Positions 33,605 to 46,629 of a DNA stretch of 64,000 nt are shown here, in pieces. A program made the translations under genes and the position numbers. The first letter of the stretch is position 1. Every line of letters starts with the position of its first letter. The notes under the pieces were generated by a model. The model searched no databases. It was not told where the DNA came from and saw only the letters and a program-made list of their open reading frames with translations. Source of the DNA: Tachypleus tridentatus (Eukaryota > Arthropoda > Merostomata > Xiphosura > Limulidae); NCBI RefSeq assembly GCF_004210375.1, contig NC_134831.1:42938035-43002034 (forward strand). Reading direction: 5' to 3'.

Positions 33605-33770
33605 CTGATGAGTTATGGGTTGGTAGTAACCCGCCGTCGGTAATTAAAAAAACAACAAGAAAGCGTACTTACAATGTTAAAATTAGGGGTTCAATTCGCT
33701 ACAGTGATCACAGGAGAGAACCCAATGTGGCTTTGTTACAAATTGAAGAAAGACAATCTGTTTAGAGGAA
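33605..33770 (+). mobile_element. SINE-2 related copy
   Basis: Contains GCGTACTTACAATGTTAAAA, GGGGTTCAATTCGCTACAGT and CCCAATGTGGCTTTGTTACA, the SINE-2 body. It is preceded by TAGTAACCCGCCGTCGGTAA. The same arrangement occurs in unit R at 59230-59400, so it was present before M and R separated. Confidence 0.65.
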
Positions 33771-34211
33771 CACCTTTTGCCTTTGCAAAAAGAAACTAAA
33801 AAAATGTTATATTAAAATCGTAGATTTAATATTTTACGTATAAAACGAAATAGTAAACACAAAGGGTTAAGAAATTAGGTTAAATTATCGATTAAATTGT
33901 GTTGATATAGAGATAAGGTCATGTAGCCGTATTATTAAATGTCGAAACACATCTTTCAGTAAGGCAAATGATGTCACATACGTTCTTATTTTGTATATAC
34001 CTCGAAAAGAAAATAATTATATATACGAATACAACTTGTAGATTTAAAGCTAGTTTGAAAGAAACTTTATATTCAATATGCGTTGTTTTTTTAGCTCGAT
34101 AATGTACTTGGGTTTTTTGAGTTTTGACCACCATTGTAAGCAAGTCCTAAAATTTATCGATATGTTCACTGAAACTCACCACTAGTATTGGCGTACTTTA
34201 ATATATAGATT

Positions 34212-34473
34212 GGTTTGTTTTGAATTTCTTGCAAAGCTACGCAAGGACTCTCTGTACTAGCCGTCCCTAATATTAACAGTGTAAAACCAGAGGGAAAACA
34301 AACCACCCACCGCCAACTGTTAGGCTACTGTTTTCTAACGAATAGTGGGATTGACCGTTATAATACTACCATGGCTGAGAATCCGAGTATGTTTGGTGTG
34401 ACGAGGTTTCCAAACCGTGACCCTCAGATTAGTAGTCGAACGTCTCAACCATGACCTTGCCATTACGGACCAA
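34212..34473 (-). mobile_element. SINE-1 copy
   Basis: Minus-strand SINE-1 from TTGTTTTGAATTTCTTGCAA to GACCTTGCCATTACGGACC. Unit R keeps only the head end (60088-60186) at the matching place. Confidence 0.85.
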
Positions 34474-34499
34474 CATATAGATTATTTGAATTATTTATA

Positions 34500-35560
34500 C
34501 ACTGCTGGCCAAAATGGTAAAACGGCTGGTATGGATTGAGAAAATTCTATATAGAGCAGCGAACAACGATAGCATTACATCTACCACTGAACTGGTACAG
34601 ATATGTAGGCGACACGATTGCGGGATTCACATATACAGAACACACATTTAATTTTTACAGTCACATTAACTCATTTCATTCCAGCATTAACTTCATATGT
34701 GAACAGGAAGAAAGTAATCAAATTTCATTTCTTACCCTCAAAATTACAAGAACCGATACACAGTTTAAAAAAGGAATCCACCGAAAAAATCACCCATACT
34801 AGATTATACATTTCTTAGGACTCAGCACATGAAACAAAACAAACACTCAACATACTAAGAAACCAAATAAACACAGCCATAAAACTATGTTTACCAGATA
34901 AAATTAACGACGAATTAGACAATATAAAACAATACTTTATGAACATCAATAAGTTTCCTTCACAAACCGTAGAAAACATTACACGCACACACCTAGACAA
35001 GAAGCAAAATTAACTAACAAAAGTAAATATATCCCAAGAATAAAAAAAATCACAAAACCATATACTGTTGCATACCATATATTCCCGACATCAGCAGGAA
35101 AATAACCAACATTTGGCAGAAACTAGTAACAAAATATGACATTCCAGTTGATACCAAATTTATTCAAAAACCAGGCACAAAATAAGGTCTATAATTTGTA
35201 AAACCTACAGAGACAAACACCACACCAACATTATTTATAAAATACAATATGATAACTGCCACGACTTCTATATTGAAGAAACAAGTAGAAAAATCGAAAC
35301 CAGATTCAAAGAACACAAGTCACCTTCAAGCGTTTTCGAACACTGCAAATTAAATAAATACAATATAACCATAAAAAACACCGAATTACAAAATAAAGAA
35401 ACAAACATAAACAAAGCCTTAATTTTACAACAACTCAAGCCCTAAATAAACCTAAGCAAAGGAACTCCTTTATACCTATATAATAAATATAATCCAACAT
35501 CTAAGCAAGTCCTCTACATTCCTACACTAAATTACACCCCCTTAAACATGTGGTCAGCTA
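34500..35560 (+). pseudogene. Penelope-like element: RT C-terminus plus GIY-YIG endonuclease
   Basis: The frame 34536-34802 reads LNWYRYVGDTIAGF. This is the RT catalytic box where YVDDT would be expected; the first catalytic Asp is Gly. It is followed by SSINFICEQEESNQISFL, the usual thumb start of Penelope-like RTs. After frame breaks, about 35230-35500 gives IIYKIQYDNCHDFYIEETSR, then KIETRFKEHK and VFEHCKLNKYNI: a GIY-YIG nuclease layout with the CxxC...YIGET block changed to YIEET. RT followed by GIY-YIG is diagnostic of Penelope-like elements. The 5' part is missing; the remnant begins right after TATACACTGCTGGCCAAAAT, a Tc1-end-like sequence. Confidence 0.8.
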
Positions 35561-37375
35561 TCGATCAGTTACCTCTTACTTTATTTATGATCCTGTCGAT
35601 GACCGAAGAAGATCGAAACGTTATTTGCTTCTCTACATAAAATTTTCTCAACCCATACCAGGAGTTTTACATATATCTTTTTCTCTTGACGTCAGTTTTC
35701 TTGTCATCACGGAATGTGAATTATTGTTTTGTATATGATAGAAAAGTACTTTTCCAACAAGACCAATTCATACAAAAATGCCTACATCATTCCTGTCTTG
35801 GTTGTGTCCATAACTTTAAAACAATAAACAAGATTACACTTACACTAATGCTTCAAGCCATCTGTTCTAAAACATGAATGCGCATGCACACAAATAGAAC
35901 AGTTGTCATACAAGTATAAAAATAGTTTTGATTAAAAGTTATTTTCCTCTGTGTGAAATCATAGCGTTTCTTAGGTTTCATGTATCATATTTTCTGTGAC
36001 GGTTAAAATAATTATTACTTTTTGTCCTAAATATTTTTTAAAAAAAGGAAGAAACAATATTGGACTCTGTAAGTAGCTTTTTTTGTTATATATATACCTG
36101 TTGTGGAAAGTAATTCAGAACAGTTACAGTATAAACATTACAAATTTTACTCTTTAATCTCGTTTCGTAGTTACTTTACTAATTACACGAAGTTAAAAAA
36201 TATCTACTGTTTACAATCACTTAATATATTTCTGATTTACTTTTGTAAGATACCACTTTCCTAATTTCAGTTTTATATATGCTGGTTTTCTATTTATTCT
36301 AAACCTTTGATTGACTAAATAGTTACACGTACTAAAATAAGCCAGATGTATCATGTGTTGCACGTTCCTTATTATTCGATATTATGTTAGGATCACGCAA
36401 TCGTTGATCTCAACTTTAGTTCTAAGAAAATTATGTGAAGCAAATGAGGTAAACTTCACACAATTTATCTAAACAAAAGTATTCATAGATCATCTAATGA
36501 TGTGTGAATTAGCGTTTCATATTGTTTCTGGATCAGATGAGGTCCTAAATACGCCGCTATATAAAATTTTCCGCTTCCATGGGGCACATTGAAAGTTATA
36601 ACATTCGAAATGATGCCCTGTAATTCTTCAGCCTTTAACAATCATGAGATACTATTAGTACAGTTATTATACAACAAAAGAATAAAAAAATTATTATAGA
36701 ATACTTAGCCTTGTTTACAATGTACCAAGACCTAAACTCGATAAGGAAGAAGTTTTTTATATCATTGAAACTGAGTGATGTTGGAAATATAATAACTTTT
36801 AGTAAGCTTTAAAGAATTTATTCCCTTTCATATTATTTGGTTTTGGCGTTAACAGAGTACGTTTTTGACGTCATTTTTATTAATCCTTTTATGTGTGTAA
36901 TTCTATGACACTGATTGACTGATTACATTATGTAACAAAATTTTTACTTTTTGTTGTTCCTGGGTAAAAAGTGTTATTTCCCAATTGCTTATGCCTAAGT
37001 AAATGGTAAATACCTATTTTTCTCATCAAACTTTGCTTTTGTCACCTGTGAGCGTATAACGAAAACATGATGGAACTATATTTGGAGGCTAATACGTAAA
37101 AGTGATTTACATTACAGTCGCAAATCCCGAAACACTACACACTTCTAAACATTTTTGTTCGTTTTTGTATAACTTTAGTTTAAATACATGTAAATCTTAA
37201 TTCATATGTTGTATTATTCAGACCTTATGTAAATGATAATGAGCAAGTTTGCTCGTTTTTTGAATAACCAGCACAGAAGTTTGAAGAGAATAATGGTCAT
37301 TTTCTGTATTTTTAGAACATAAGCAATTAAGAAATAACACATACTATCAGGAATAAAATTTGTGGTATACATTCT
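35560..37375. other. Duplicated flank upstream of the intact gene
   Basis: Homologous to 14530-15700 and 61030-62890. It contains the 3' stretch of the Penelope element (to about 35880) and then unannotated sequence. I see no additional exon. A non-coding first exon could lie in it but cannot be shown from sequence alone. Confidence 0.5.
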
Positions 37376-37495
37376 TATTTGGAACTTAGCAAAAGCTACA
37401 CAATGGGCTATCTGTGCTCTGACCACCGCGGATATTGAAACCCGGTTTCCATAAATATGAGTCTTCAGTCATATCACTGTGCCACTGGAGGGTCT
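37376..37495 (-). mobile_element. SINE-2 copy, 200 bases before the transporter start
   Basis: Minus-strand SINE-2: AAAGCTACACAATGGGCTAT, GACCACCGCGGATATTGAAA, then the head ending CACTGTGCCACTGGAGG. Present also in unit R (62890-63000), so it was in the ancestral unit. If the promoter is nearby, it lies next to it. Confidence 0.8.
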
Positions 37496-37691
37496 ATAAT
37501 ACTGAAGAATTGCTTTAAGTAATGGCAAGACAATTAAGACCAAATATTCAGTACACTTTTTACAGTTGCAGTTGTATGATGTGATTAGGTAAGTGCTGTA
37601 TATCATAGAATTGCATAACTATGGATAATATTTTCCTTAATTTCGTTAAAACTATAAAGTACTTCTTTTATTCGTATAAATAAATAGCAGA

Positions 37692-40600
37692 ATGGAGGTT
37701 CGACCGTTGGTGTCAGTTGCTGGATGTTTCCTGATTTATCTGGCACTCGGTACAGTACTAACATTTGGAAACATTACTCCTTACATAACTTCTTACCTGA
37801 AACAAAGAGTCAAGAAGGACACAACATATGAAGAAACAAGCTGGATTTTCTATGCATTTATCTCTACATGTTCATTGTTTTACTTTGGAGGCAAACTAGG
37901 TTCTCTCATTGGACGTCGCTGGAGCATGATTATTGGTTCTTGTGTTTTTTGGTAAGATGTATGATTGTATTTATATGTAATAATAATAATGACTGATAGA
38001 AACAATGGCAACAGGTCTGTTTAATTCATGTTTGTCAATAGTTATAATATATAATGACATATACAGTTGTAATTAACAAAACTCGGTAAGTTTTGTAATA
38101 ATATAGAGACGTCATTAGAAATTTCATTCAAAGAAAACGACACCTTTTTACTGAAATAGAGGGTATACTAAAAACTGTTTGGGTTTTATGAAGTGAAAAT
38201 TAATCGTCACTTTTAATCTATTTTAGTGTTCTGGTAAATGAATTTAAGTTCTACGCTCTTCTATTTTTAGTTTATGTTCATTGTGCGATAGAAAATTTTG
38301 CTGTGGTTTTGTTTACTGTTCGTTTGAAGTTCCTTTCATCATTTAGTTCAACTATGTAGTTTAGTCGTATTGAAATATTAACTCACGTTTTATTTAGTGC
38401 ACATTGAATTTCAATTTTCACGTATTATTAAATTAACACGCTTTCTTATTTCATTAAAATAATCAATAGCACTGATATTGTGTTGCATTGGTAGTAGCAA
38501 TCCTTGTAAGGCAATATTTATTAACTGAAATTTGGATTATTTATACATTTTATATCCCAATTGCAAAAAAGTTTTTCTCCGATTTCTTATTTTCTCAAAA
38601 TTTAAGAAATTCAGTGAATATTGAGTTTATTTAAAGCATAGTTACAAAAGTTATTTACTGATAAAAGAGAGAATTATTGTTGTTGTTTTTTTTGTCACTC
38701 ATTACTCAATCAAGTAGTACGTTCATAAGTTTTTCCTGCATTCGTTTCAGAGCCCTTGCTGAGAAATTAAAGTATTTGAAAATAGGCATGAAAATGAGCG
38801 TGGGTATAGTAAACGTTTATTTAAGAAACATATTAACTTGTTATCATTAAATGAATTGAAATTAGCATTTTCTCTCAAATAATACCAATAAACCGACCGA
38901 GAAACAAAACATGTTTCTGTAGTGAATTGCTGATAATATAATGTTTGTTCAATTCTGAAGATGAAAACACGATGGAAGACAGGAAATTTATTGAAAGTAT
39001 GGAATATAACAAAATAGGAAGACGTAATGTGAGGACTTTGTAACTCTCTGAAGAGCAAGCACAAATAAAATACCTGTTAATTTGTAATGATAACAATTTT
39101 ACCACAAGAAGAGCACCAGAAATAGCACGTAACAGTCTACTAAAGTAGATCAATAAATCCTGCAGAAACGCTTTTTTGTTTGTTTCATGTAATGCTACTA
39201 AATGTCTTAAGAGATATTTCCATTATTAAATGTATTGACAACAGTTCGGAGTTTGAGCACAAAAAGAAAGATGACGTTGCGATATATGATTATGAAATAT
39301 GTTGGTATTATGTAGGAAGATAAGAAATGATTGCGCTATAAGTGTACAACAAAAATATACTATATATATAAAGGAACAGAAATTATCCAAAATAATGATA
39401 CTGCATTGGAAAAACAATATTATAATGTAAGAAACTGGAATAGGAGAGATGGTAATACTGTTTTAAGATCTGAAAGACAGCTCTATATATAATACATACT
39501 TTTTATTAATGTGAAAGTCATGTGTGTGTAACTCTCGTAGTTCTCGTACTGTCGTAATTATTCAAGTTAAATGAAAACATTTTTTTACGTAAGTTTTGGG
39601 ATATTAGGAACGTACTGGAGTATACAACACAGCCTCGTAACAACCATAATTACTTATGGAGTAATTGATACATTGGGATTTGTCTGTTGTTTTGGCCACC
39701 CATTGGTTACTGCTGTCGAGGTGAGCACAGTTGTTTCGAAAATATTTCAGTTAAAAATGTTTAAAAAAACAGATAATTTCACATTCCATTTGTTTAAAAA
39801 ATATCATTTAACTATTTTATTTCTATTGATATAAAGCAACATACATATATGTATATACATTTATATATCCATGTCAACGTCCAAAGTTAACCTAAAATAG
39901 TTACACGATAAGTTAAGACTTCGAATTGTATTAATTCTTGAATTCATCATACTTGTATAATTTCTTATGAGAAGGGTATCGATAATTATTCCGCTGGGAA
40001 TCTAAACTCTGTATGTGTCACTTCACGTTACGATTCATTTCTGAAAATAGGAGATGTCATAAAAGCCAAAATGCATTTATCTAGATACAATAGTTATAGT
40101 ATTGTCTGTTCATTGAGGTTTTAATAATGCTGTTGAAAGAAGGCCATGATGGGGATAGCTTGAAAGTTTATAACTGTATAAGTGTAATCTTATAAATTAA
40201 TAAATGAAGAAATATTTTTCCACTTTTATGTCTATATTTCATTTTGTACTTCAAGTACATAGACTAACAACTATATAAGGTTATAATTCAACATGTTTTA
40301 AGAGACATTTTGGCTCGTGATGTTACCAAGTTGGTTTTTCTACATATTAGTTGTAAATCTAATTAATGTTTACCTCTCACTGGCAGAACACTATGTCTGC
40401 GGACTTACAAGCTAAAAAACAGGTTTCGATACCCTTTGGTGGCTGAACACAAATAGCCAATTGCGTAGATTGGTGCTTAATTTAAAATAACAACAACAAC
40501 TAGTTGATTGCTAACAACTATTATTATGTATATACGTCACGAATATATTTCATGAATGATTTTATTTTGGTTCATTCACAATGGAATTTACTGACGTTTG

Positions 40601-43600
40601 ACTGCCTTCAGTATTTGTTTTCTGCCTTTTCGTTTATGAAATTTGATTTTCAAAAAAACTATTTTTGAAGTTAGATTAACGGAGTGGCGATAGTGGCATG
40701 CTCGTCTACGTGGAACTATCACTGATGATTAGACGTGGTTTCGCTTTGTTTTCTTATACATTTCTGAATAGTCCCGTAAATCTATAATGAAATGGATGTG
40801 TATAGTGATGCAAATACATATCGTTGCCACAAGTAAAGAGATAATATATACAGTTCACACAATACCTTTCTTAACTTAAAAGTGATATAACATTTAACTT
40901 GATTATTTCAAAAGACACGACACAAAATAAATTAACTTTTTTTTTCACAGTTATTTCCCAACAAGAAAGGCTTTGTGACAGGGCTAGTTGCTTCAGGGTT
41001 TGCGGTAACTCCTCTCTTTATGAATAGTGTTCAGACATTCCTTGTGAACCCTAATAATCTCCAACCTGCTTCTGATGGGTAAGTAACAAATTTTTGTAAT
41101 CTTTTGTACAGATAAAACAGAGACTGCTAGTTTCAGTTTTGTAGCACCTTAGTTTACTTTTCCCTCAAAATAATCAAAATTCTTACTACTTTGTATTTTA
41201 ACTGTTATTTTTTCACTGTAGAAGTCCCAAATATTTAGAACATTTCGGTAGAAAATTATAAACTTTGTAAAATCATGCTATAATGGAACTCTCACTTATA
41301 TGACACTGAAAAAATAATTAATGCACGAGGTGCAAACCCCAACTTCGTGAAATCTTTACTGCGTGTTCATCTAGATTTGCAATCGAAGTCACAATTATCA
41401 CGTAGAACTTTATTTTTCTTCATTCGCACGTGTTTGTCTTTTAAATTATATATAAATGTAACAACTTTTCTTGTTCTAAGACAACCTTTCATTAATCAAC
41501 TTAAATAACTACCGTCTAGGGTACGGGTAAGGCAACTAGTCTGATATAATCGACCAGATTCTGCATATTGTTGTTTGAAATCATTATTAATTACTTTTAT
41601 CTTAAAATATTTACAATGTCTTCAAAGGGTTATATGCCATAGATCGTTCCTTCATTAAATTTAGAAATATGAAATGTTAATTATTGAAAGAAGGTGAATG
41701 ACATTTTAAATACCAGGCTGGAGCAAGGTATTCGAAAGACACAAATATTGTATTACATCAGGAATTGTAGCTATAATTTATACATGAGTTTTCTTATTAG
41801 TTTTGTGTGTTGATTTCATTTTTATAGTTACACATAAAGCTACACCTTGGACTATCTGTATTGTCGAAACCTACTTTCTAACCTTACAAATAAGTCTGCG
41901 TTAAGTGGAGTGGTACTGTTCAATTTCATCAGTGTAGTATTAAGTTAATTCTTACGTCACTTTAGTTTTTTATTAACAAGTAATCGTTCAGCATTCTTTC
42001 AGATATTTTTACAACGATGAAATTATAGAAAGTGTTCCTGCTTTGTTTCTGATAATGGCAAGCATCACTGGTGGCATTCTACTGATTGGGTTACTCATGT
42101 ATGAAGAATTACCACAAGAATTAAAACAGGTTAGAGGCGTCTGAATTAAACAGTTTATTAAAGGAACTTTAGATTTCAAAGCAAATCTTCATTATAGGAT
42201 ATGAAGAAATCCGACTTATTTACTAGTGACAGTTTTTGTGAAGTGAGCTGGGAATCTTTTAATTCTGAAAAGTAAAATTTCTGTGGACGTATGTTAAATT
42301 CCAACCAAATTATAAAAATTATTCAGTTTCATCCACATATATTAAATCGCTGGAGATATATCCTCTTAATGCTCTAAAATCCTCTGTTTACCTTCTGCTC
42401 GGTTTCCTGTTAGTTACATAATGAATAGAAATCTAGATGATGTTTATAAATAAAAACGAGTTGTTTGTAAGATAAGTAAGGCCTCATTAAACCCAAACGC
42501 GGCAGTAAAACAATTTTACTTATTTCCATCACGTTTTTAAACGCTTCATTATTCCCAGCAATACTTTTGAAAATGAGCGTAAGTTTTATGGATTATTTAT
42601 ATGTGCCATCACTCTTCGTGTTCCAGATATGTTTCATTAATTAAGTGGTACCTGTTTTCTTCTTCCTTCTTCAGTATTTAAGATTCTATTCTTAGAAAAA
42701 ATAATTAGTGTTACTGCGTATTTCTGAAGAAGTTTTGGCATATGTGAACCGAAGCTGTTTAAACTAATATATTGTAACGTTGGTGGATTAAATTTTCATG
42801 TAAGAGGATCAGCAAGGGTTTAATATTAACGAAATGAAGTGTTTTTCAAAGAAAATAGACTTTAGTAAACTGATGATTTAATCAGTTAATTAAAGAAAGA
42901 AAAGTTGGTACCACTATTTTCCATTATATTGTATTGTCAGTTTCTATTAATACAGAACAACTGTATTGAATATATCTAATCCAGGAAGAAACAGTATCCA
43001 CTGAACTAACATGTATGCGCAAAACGTCAAGGCATTCGTGCATTAAAGAATCAAGTACAAACACTCTGGACTCTAGAACAACAATAAATATTGAAAAACT
43101 ATCTACATCATTGGATGAAACTCCAGCCAATTCGATCGCTGATGACGAACAACCGTACAGAAATAAAGTACCTGAACTTCGTGTGACACCTGCAGAAGCT
43201 CTGAAAATGAAAGAATTTTATCTTTTATCAATAGTTTGTATGTGCTCATATTACCCATTTACATTTGTGAGTGTTTTTTATAAGGTAAGTAGCATCTGCA
43301 ACTTTCAAATACTGTGACTAAGATTAACCTTTAAAAACTCTGCATGCAACTACTGAGTGCAGTTTTCTAACCTTGTATAAAATAAGGAGAATTTATGTTT
43401 AGAAACTAAGTAACAACTCCAGATCTGTGTTAAAACAATCTAGCCTGAGTGATGAAAGAAATTTTGCTTTTTCATCTCAAAATTACTTTCTTACTGTTTT
43501 TCAGACATATGGACAGACATTTATAGGAGACGATACGTTTCTATCTATCGTTGGTTCTGTAGCTGGAGCTGTTCATGCTCTCAGCCGGGTGACTGTGGGC

Positions 43601-45152
43601 TTAATTCAAGACAAAATATCTTACAAGGTAAAAACGTGTAAAAGGAAGTGATTGAACTTATGTTGTTATTAAAAAATTATAAAGATAATATTTGTTGTGT
43701 TAAATGTATAAAATCTTCATGGTTAAACAGTAAGATAGAGAGTTTAGAATAATAAAACTTTTGTCTGAGCTTTGCCGTATAACAGCAAGGTCCATTCTTT
43801 GCTTTGAACATAAAGCGAAAATATTTCAGTGTGATAATACTCAGATAATACTGAAATAGTGAAAATAATGTTGAAGAAAAAACACTATTTTGAAAAAGTG
43901 TTGAAAACATTTTAGTGTAACGCAAAGAAAAACTTATATGATCAGTTTCAAATGACTCATCTCATCAGTCGATTTGATAAGTACTGGTTTTCTCACCAAA
44001 ATAAAAGGATGAGAAACATACACTTAATCAAAACTCTGGACCGAATAATGTGTACTTATAATAAGAATATATCTCTGGATTAAACATAATATTTATTATC
44101 GTTTATAAAGCTGTTGTTTTATGTTTCTTGTATTTTCAATTAGTTTTTTATAAATTTTAATCACTTAAGTTGTAATATATTATATCTTTAGTTAACGACT
44201 CTTTTCTTGCTGGGAATAAAGACAGTATTACTGTTCACTATGGTGGCGACATCTCTTGAAGGGAAAGTTATGTACATGATCTGTATATGTGGGCTATCTT
44301 TTACATTTTCCTTGGCTTTTGTCTGTATTCCGGCTGCTGTTGCTGAAGTTTTCGGATCGAAATACACTGCTGAAATTTTGGGAATGGTATATTTTACATC
44401 AGTAAGTACACAACATTGTTTCAATTTTTTTATTGCTAAAACAAAACTAAATAAATGTTTCTATAACGAAATTATTCAACTATATATAGTTTATTTAAAG
44501 ACCAACCCTCTTTGTGAAAATGTAATTACCTTAAAACCACGTTATCTTCTAGATTTGAAATTATCAGAAATAAAGTTGATATATTTCTACAATACATTAA
44601 GTAAACAGAACGAGTTTTAACTAATAATTCATGGCTTTTTATTTCAGACGGCTTCCTTCTTTCTCTGGGCCTTATTTATCCATCGTATTATTTCTTCGTT
44701 GGGATGGTTTGCTACATTTTGTGTGACAGCGACTGTTTCTTTCACAGGTCAGAATGATTTCGTTTTAGTTTATGAACAAGAAGTGTTCTACTTTAGTAAG
44801 TTTTAAAGATGAGCGTTTGTTGTTTTTATCATTTGTTTCCTTGGAAAAATAAAAGTAAATAAATGTCTAATTCAAAACGCAAATTAACTACCATGATTTT
44901 ATGATGCTTCAAGCATTTGCAATCTGAGACACTCAGTGAAATACTTTATAAATTAATGATCATATTTTACGTGATTGCGTAATGATAAATAATTCAAAAT
45001 TTTGTGTCTATATGACTGTTTGTTTGTTTTTTCCTTTCATAGGGATACTTGTAACTATACTTTTCCCTGAAACACAACAAACACAACCAGTAATTCCGAG
45101 AACTTTTGACAAGAACATCGAGGGAATCAGTTACGTAACTTTTGAACATTAA
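37692..45152 (+). CDS. MFS transporter, oxalate:formate antiporter / pyruvate-carrier-like, nine exons, 494 aa
   Basis: Exons: 37692-37951, 39594-39720, 40951-41078, 42003-42129, 42985-43284, 43505-43627, 44192-44401, 44648-44747, 45043-45152 (1485 bases with stop TAA). Every intron is GT-AG and all phases agree, which is the main evidence for the model. The product is a plasma- or organelle-membrane carrier with 12 predicted helices. Helices 1-2 are in exon 1, followed by GGKLGSLIGRRWSM, the MFS motif A between helices 2 and 3. Helix 5 contains GFVTGLVASGFAV. A hydrophilic loop of about 80 residues (exon 5) separates the halves. DRVTVGL-like SRVTVGLIQDKISYK follows helix 8. The layout LFPNKKG...GFA...NSVQTFLVNPNNL matches the oxalate:formate antiporter family, which includes monocarboxylate and pyruvate carriers; the substrate is unknown. 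The acceptor-like CAG just before the ATG (37688-37690) allows a non-coding upstream exon. Confidence 0.88.
38957..39153 (+). pseudogene. Coding-like remnant in intron 1, family unknown
   Basis: One plus-strand frame reads EDENTMEDRKFIESMEYNKI, then GRRNVRTL, a stop, LSEEQAQIKYLLICNDNNF and RRAPEIARNSLLK, a stop. It has only two stops in 66 codons of hydrophilic, protein-like sequence in an otherwise stop-rich intron. It could be a piece of a transposase, perhaps with a helix-turn-helix, but I cannot name it. The minus frames at 38747-39064 and 38875-39153 overlap it and look like shadows. Confidence 0.3.
40370..40500 (+). mobile_element. SINE-2 in intron 2
   Basis: Plus-strand SINE-2: TCTGCGGACTTACAAGCTAA, GTTTCGATACCCTTTGGTGG, then TAGATTGGTGCTTAATTTAA and an AACAACAACAAC tail. 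Confidence 0.85.
41810..41900 (-). mobile_element. SINE-2 fragment in intron 3
   Basis: Minus-strand piece with CATAAAGCTACACCTTGGAC, GTCGAAACCTACTTTCTAAC and CTTACAAATAAGTCTGCG. The GGTGGGC segment is lost. Confidence 0.65.
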
Positions 45153-45511
45153 AAGTGACTTTCTTTATACTTGTTAATCTCCAGATTTTTTAAAACTACA
45201 ACATCAACACAGCTTTCACTTTTTTTTAATGAATATATTATGAAGTATCATTATGTTTGTTCATCTGTCGCTACTCTGATAAAGATTTCTTTAACCCATC
45301 TCAAAGAATAGTAACACAGAGATGTTCATTAGCTGTCTTATGAAAACAAATTCATGAAGTAAAATGCTATATCTTAATGGCTCATTGAATAATTGACATA
45401 TAGTCTGACGTCTTCAGTAACATAGTAGAATAATGTAAACTGGAGTATAGATGTATTAGTTTGTTTAATCAGGGTTTGTGTTTCATGAGACCATAGGATT
45501 AAACATTGAAA

Positions 45512-45517
45512 AATAAA
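45512..45517 (+). promoter_or_regulatory. Candidate polyadenylation signal of the transporter
   Basis: AATAAA 360 bases after the stop codon, within GAAAAATAAAATAATTTTCT. The same string with the same flanks is present in unit L at 23471-23476, so the 3' UTR of the ancestor was duplicated with the gene. Weak evidence, because AATAAA is frequent in such AT-rich DNA. Confidence 0.35.
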
Positions 45518-45602
45518 ATAATTTTCTCTGGATACCAGCTGTTTCTCTTTACTAACCATCTTCATGTATTATTCTTATATATCATATACAAACATTGCCA
45601 TG

Positions 45603-46629
45603 AATGTTTTGAAAGCTAATGTTTCAAAAGTGTTTATTTCACTGTATTTATAACATGTCTTTTATCGGAAATTGCAGAAAATCCTGGTTTATCAAAATTT
45701 GATAAACTCTAAGTTAATGCAATATCATGCATTATAAAGTTGCTGATGATTAAACTTGTTTCTTTGTGATTATTATCTCAAAGGAAACGACTTCTGTTCT
45801 ACGATATCATCGAAAAGAAAATATAATCCGAGAATTCTGTTTAAAAATATTTATGTAAAGATTTTCTATTCTTCAGACAAATATTGAACATGGTGTTAAA
45901 AAAAAATTATTATATCTAACATACCAGCTAAATACGATGTATTTTGAGGAATGTTTAGTTAACATTTAAGAGTTAATTTTAATTAAGTGATTTAGACACT
46001 AAAGCTCGATACAATAGTGTATGTATATTTTCAAATGTTATTTACTCACACACATTTCTATATTAATAAAGTCATCTCAGAATCATTTAGAACAAAAGCT
46101 ACTAACTTACTTTTCTGTAGTATTTACAAATCACGTTTGTTAATTATTAACTGTTAATCCAATATAAAATATATTTACTACTGTTAGTTATTTATACAGA
46201 TTGCAGGGAATTGTATCTTTTATTATTGCGTGTTCCCAAAAATGAAAGACTAGGCTACATAGAGCGGGAGAGTATATTATATGTATGAGTATTTGAAAGG
46301 CCTTTTATTCACACAGTAAGTATTTGTTTACGAAGGAATTTCAGAATTATAAAAAACTGGTATAAGTAGTTTATACATGTAAATTACATGTTTAAAACAA
46401 ACAAAAACAATTTTTTTGTGCTTAATTCAAAACAAACCAAACCATTAAATGATTTTTTTAAATTTATTTGTCATAATCTTAAGTATTACATAATTTTACC
46501 AATTATTAATAATGAAATGCATTTGCTCCAAACAATCCAAGAAACCTCATAGTGGCATTAGTGGCTCTTGCCTGTTAATGGGTCTTATGATGTCTGTAAT
46601 TTAACTTCATACAAAACAAAGAAAAAAAT
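45603..46629. other. Unique AT-rich spacer after unit M
   Basis: Nothing recognised. This is the start of the 4.4 kb that separates units M and R and has no counterpart elsewhere in the window. Confidence 0.5.

Larger units (their letters stand above)
28930..45602 (+). repeat. Segmental duplication unit M (carries the intact gene)
   Basis: The middle copy of the triplicated unit. Its left end is truncated inside the Penelope-like remnant, so the part equivalent to 7875-9700 is absent. It continues through the conserved non-coding block, the gag-like remnants, a full-site Penelope RT/GIY-YIG remnant without Tc1, and the complete transporter gene. Homology with L ends at 45602. Confidence 0.85.

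Noticed and set aside
38747..39153. Two overlapping minus frames of 105 and 92 codons in intron 1
   Set aside because: Hydrophobic, low-complexity composition typical of antisense AT-rich DNA; the plus frame beneath looks more protein-like.
44207..44620. 137-codon single-exon frame
   Set aside because: It is exon 7 of the transporter read through its donor into the intron; the spliced model ends the exon at 44401.
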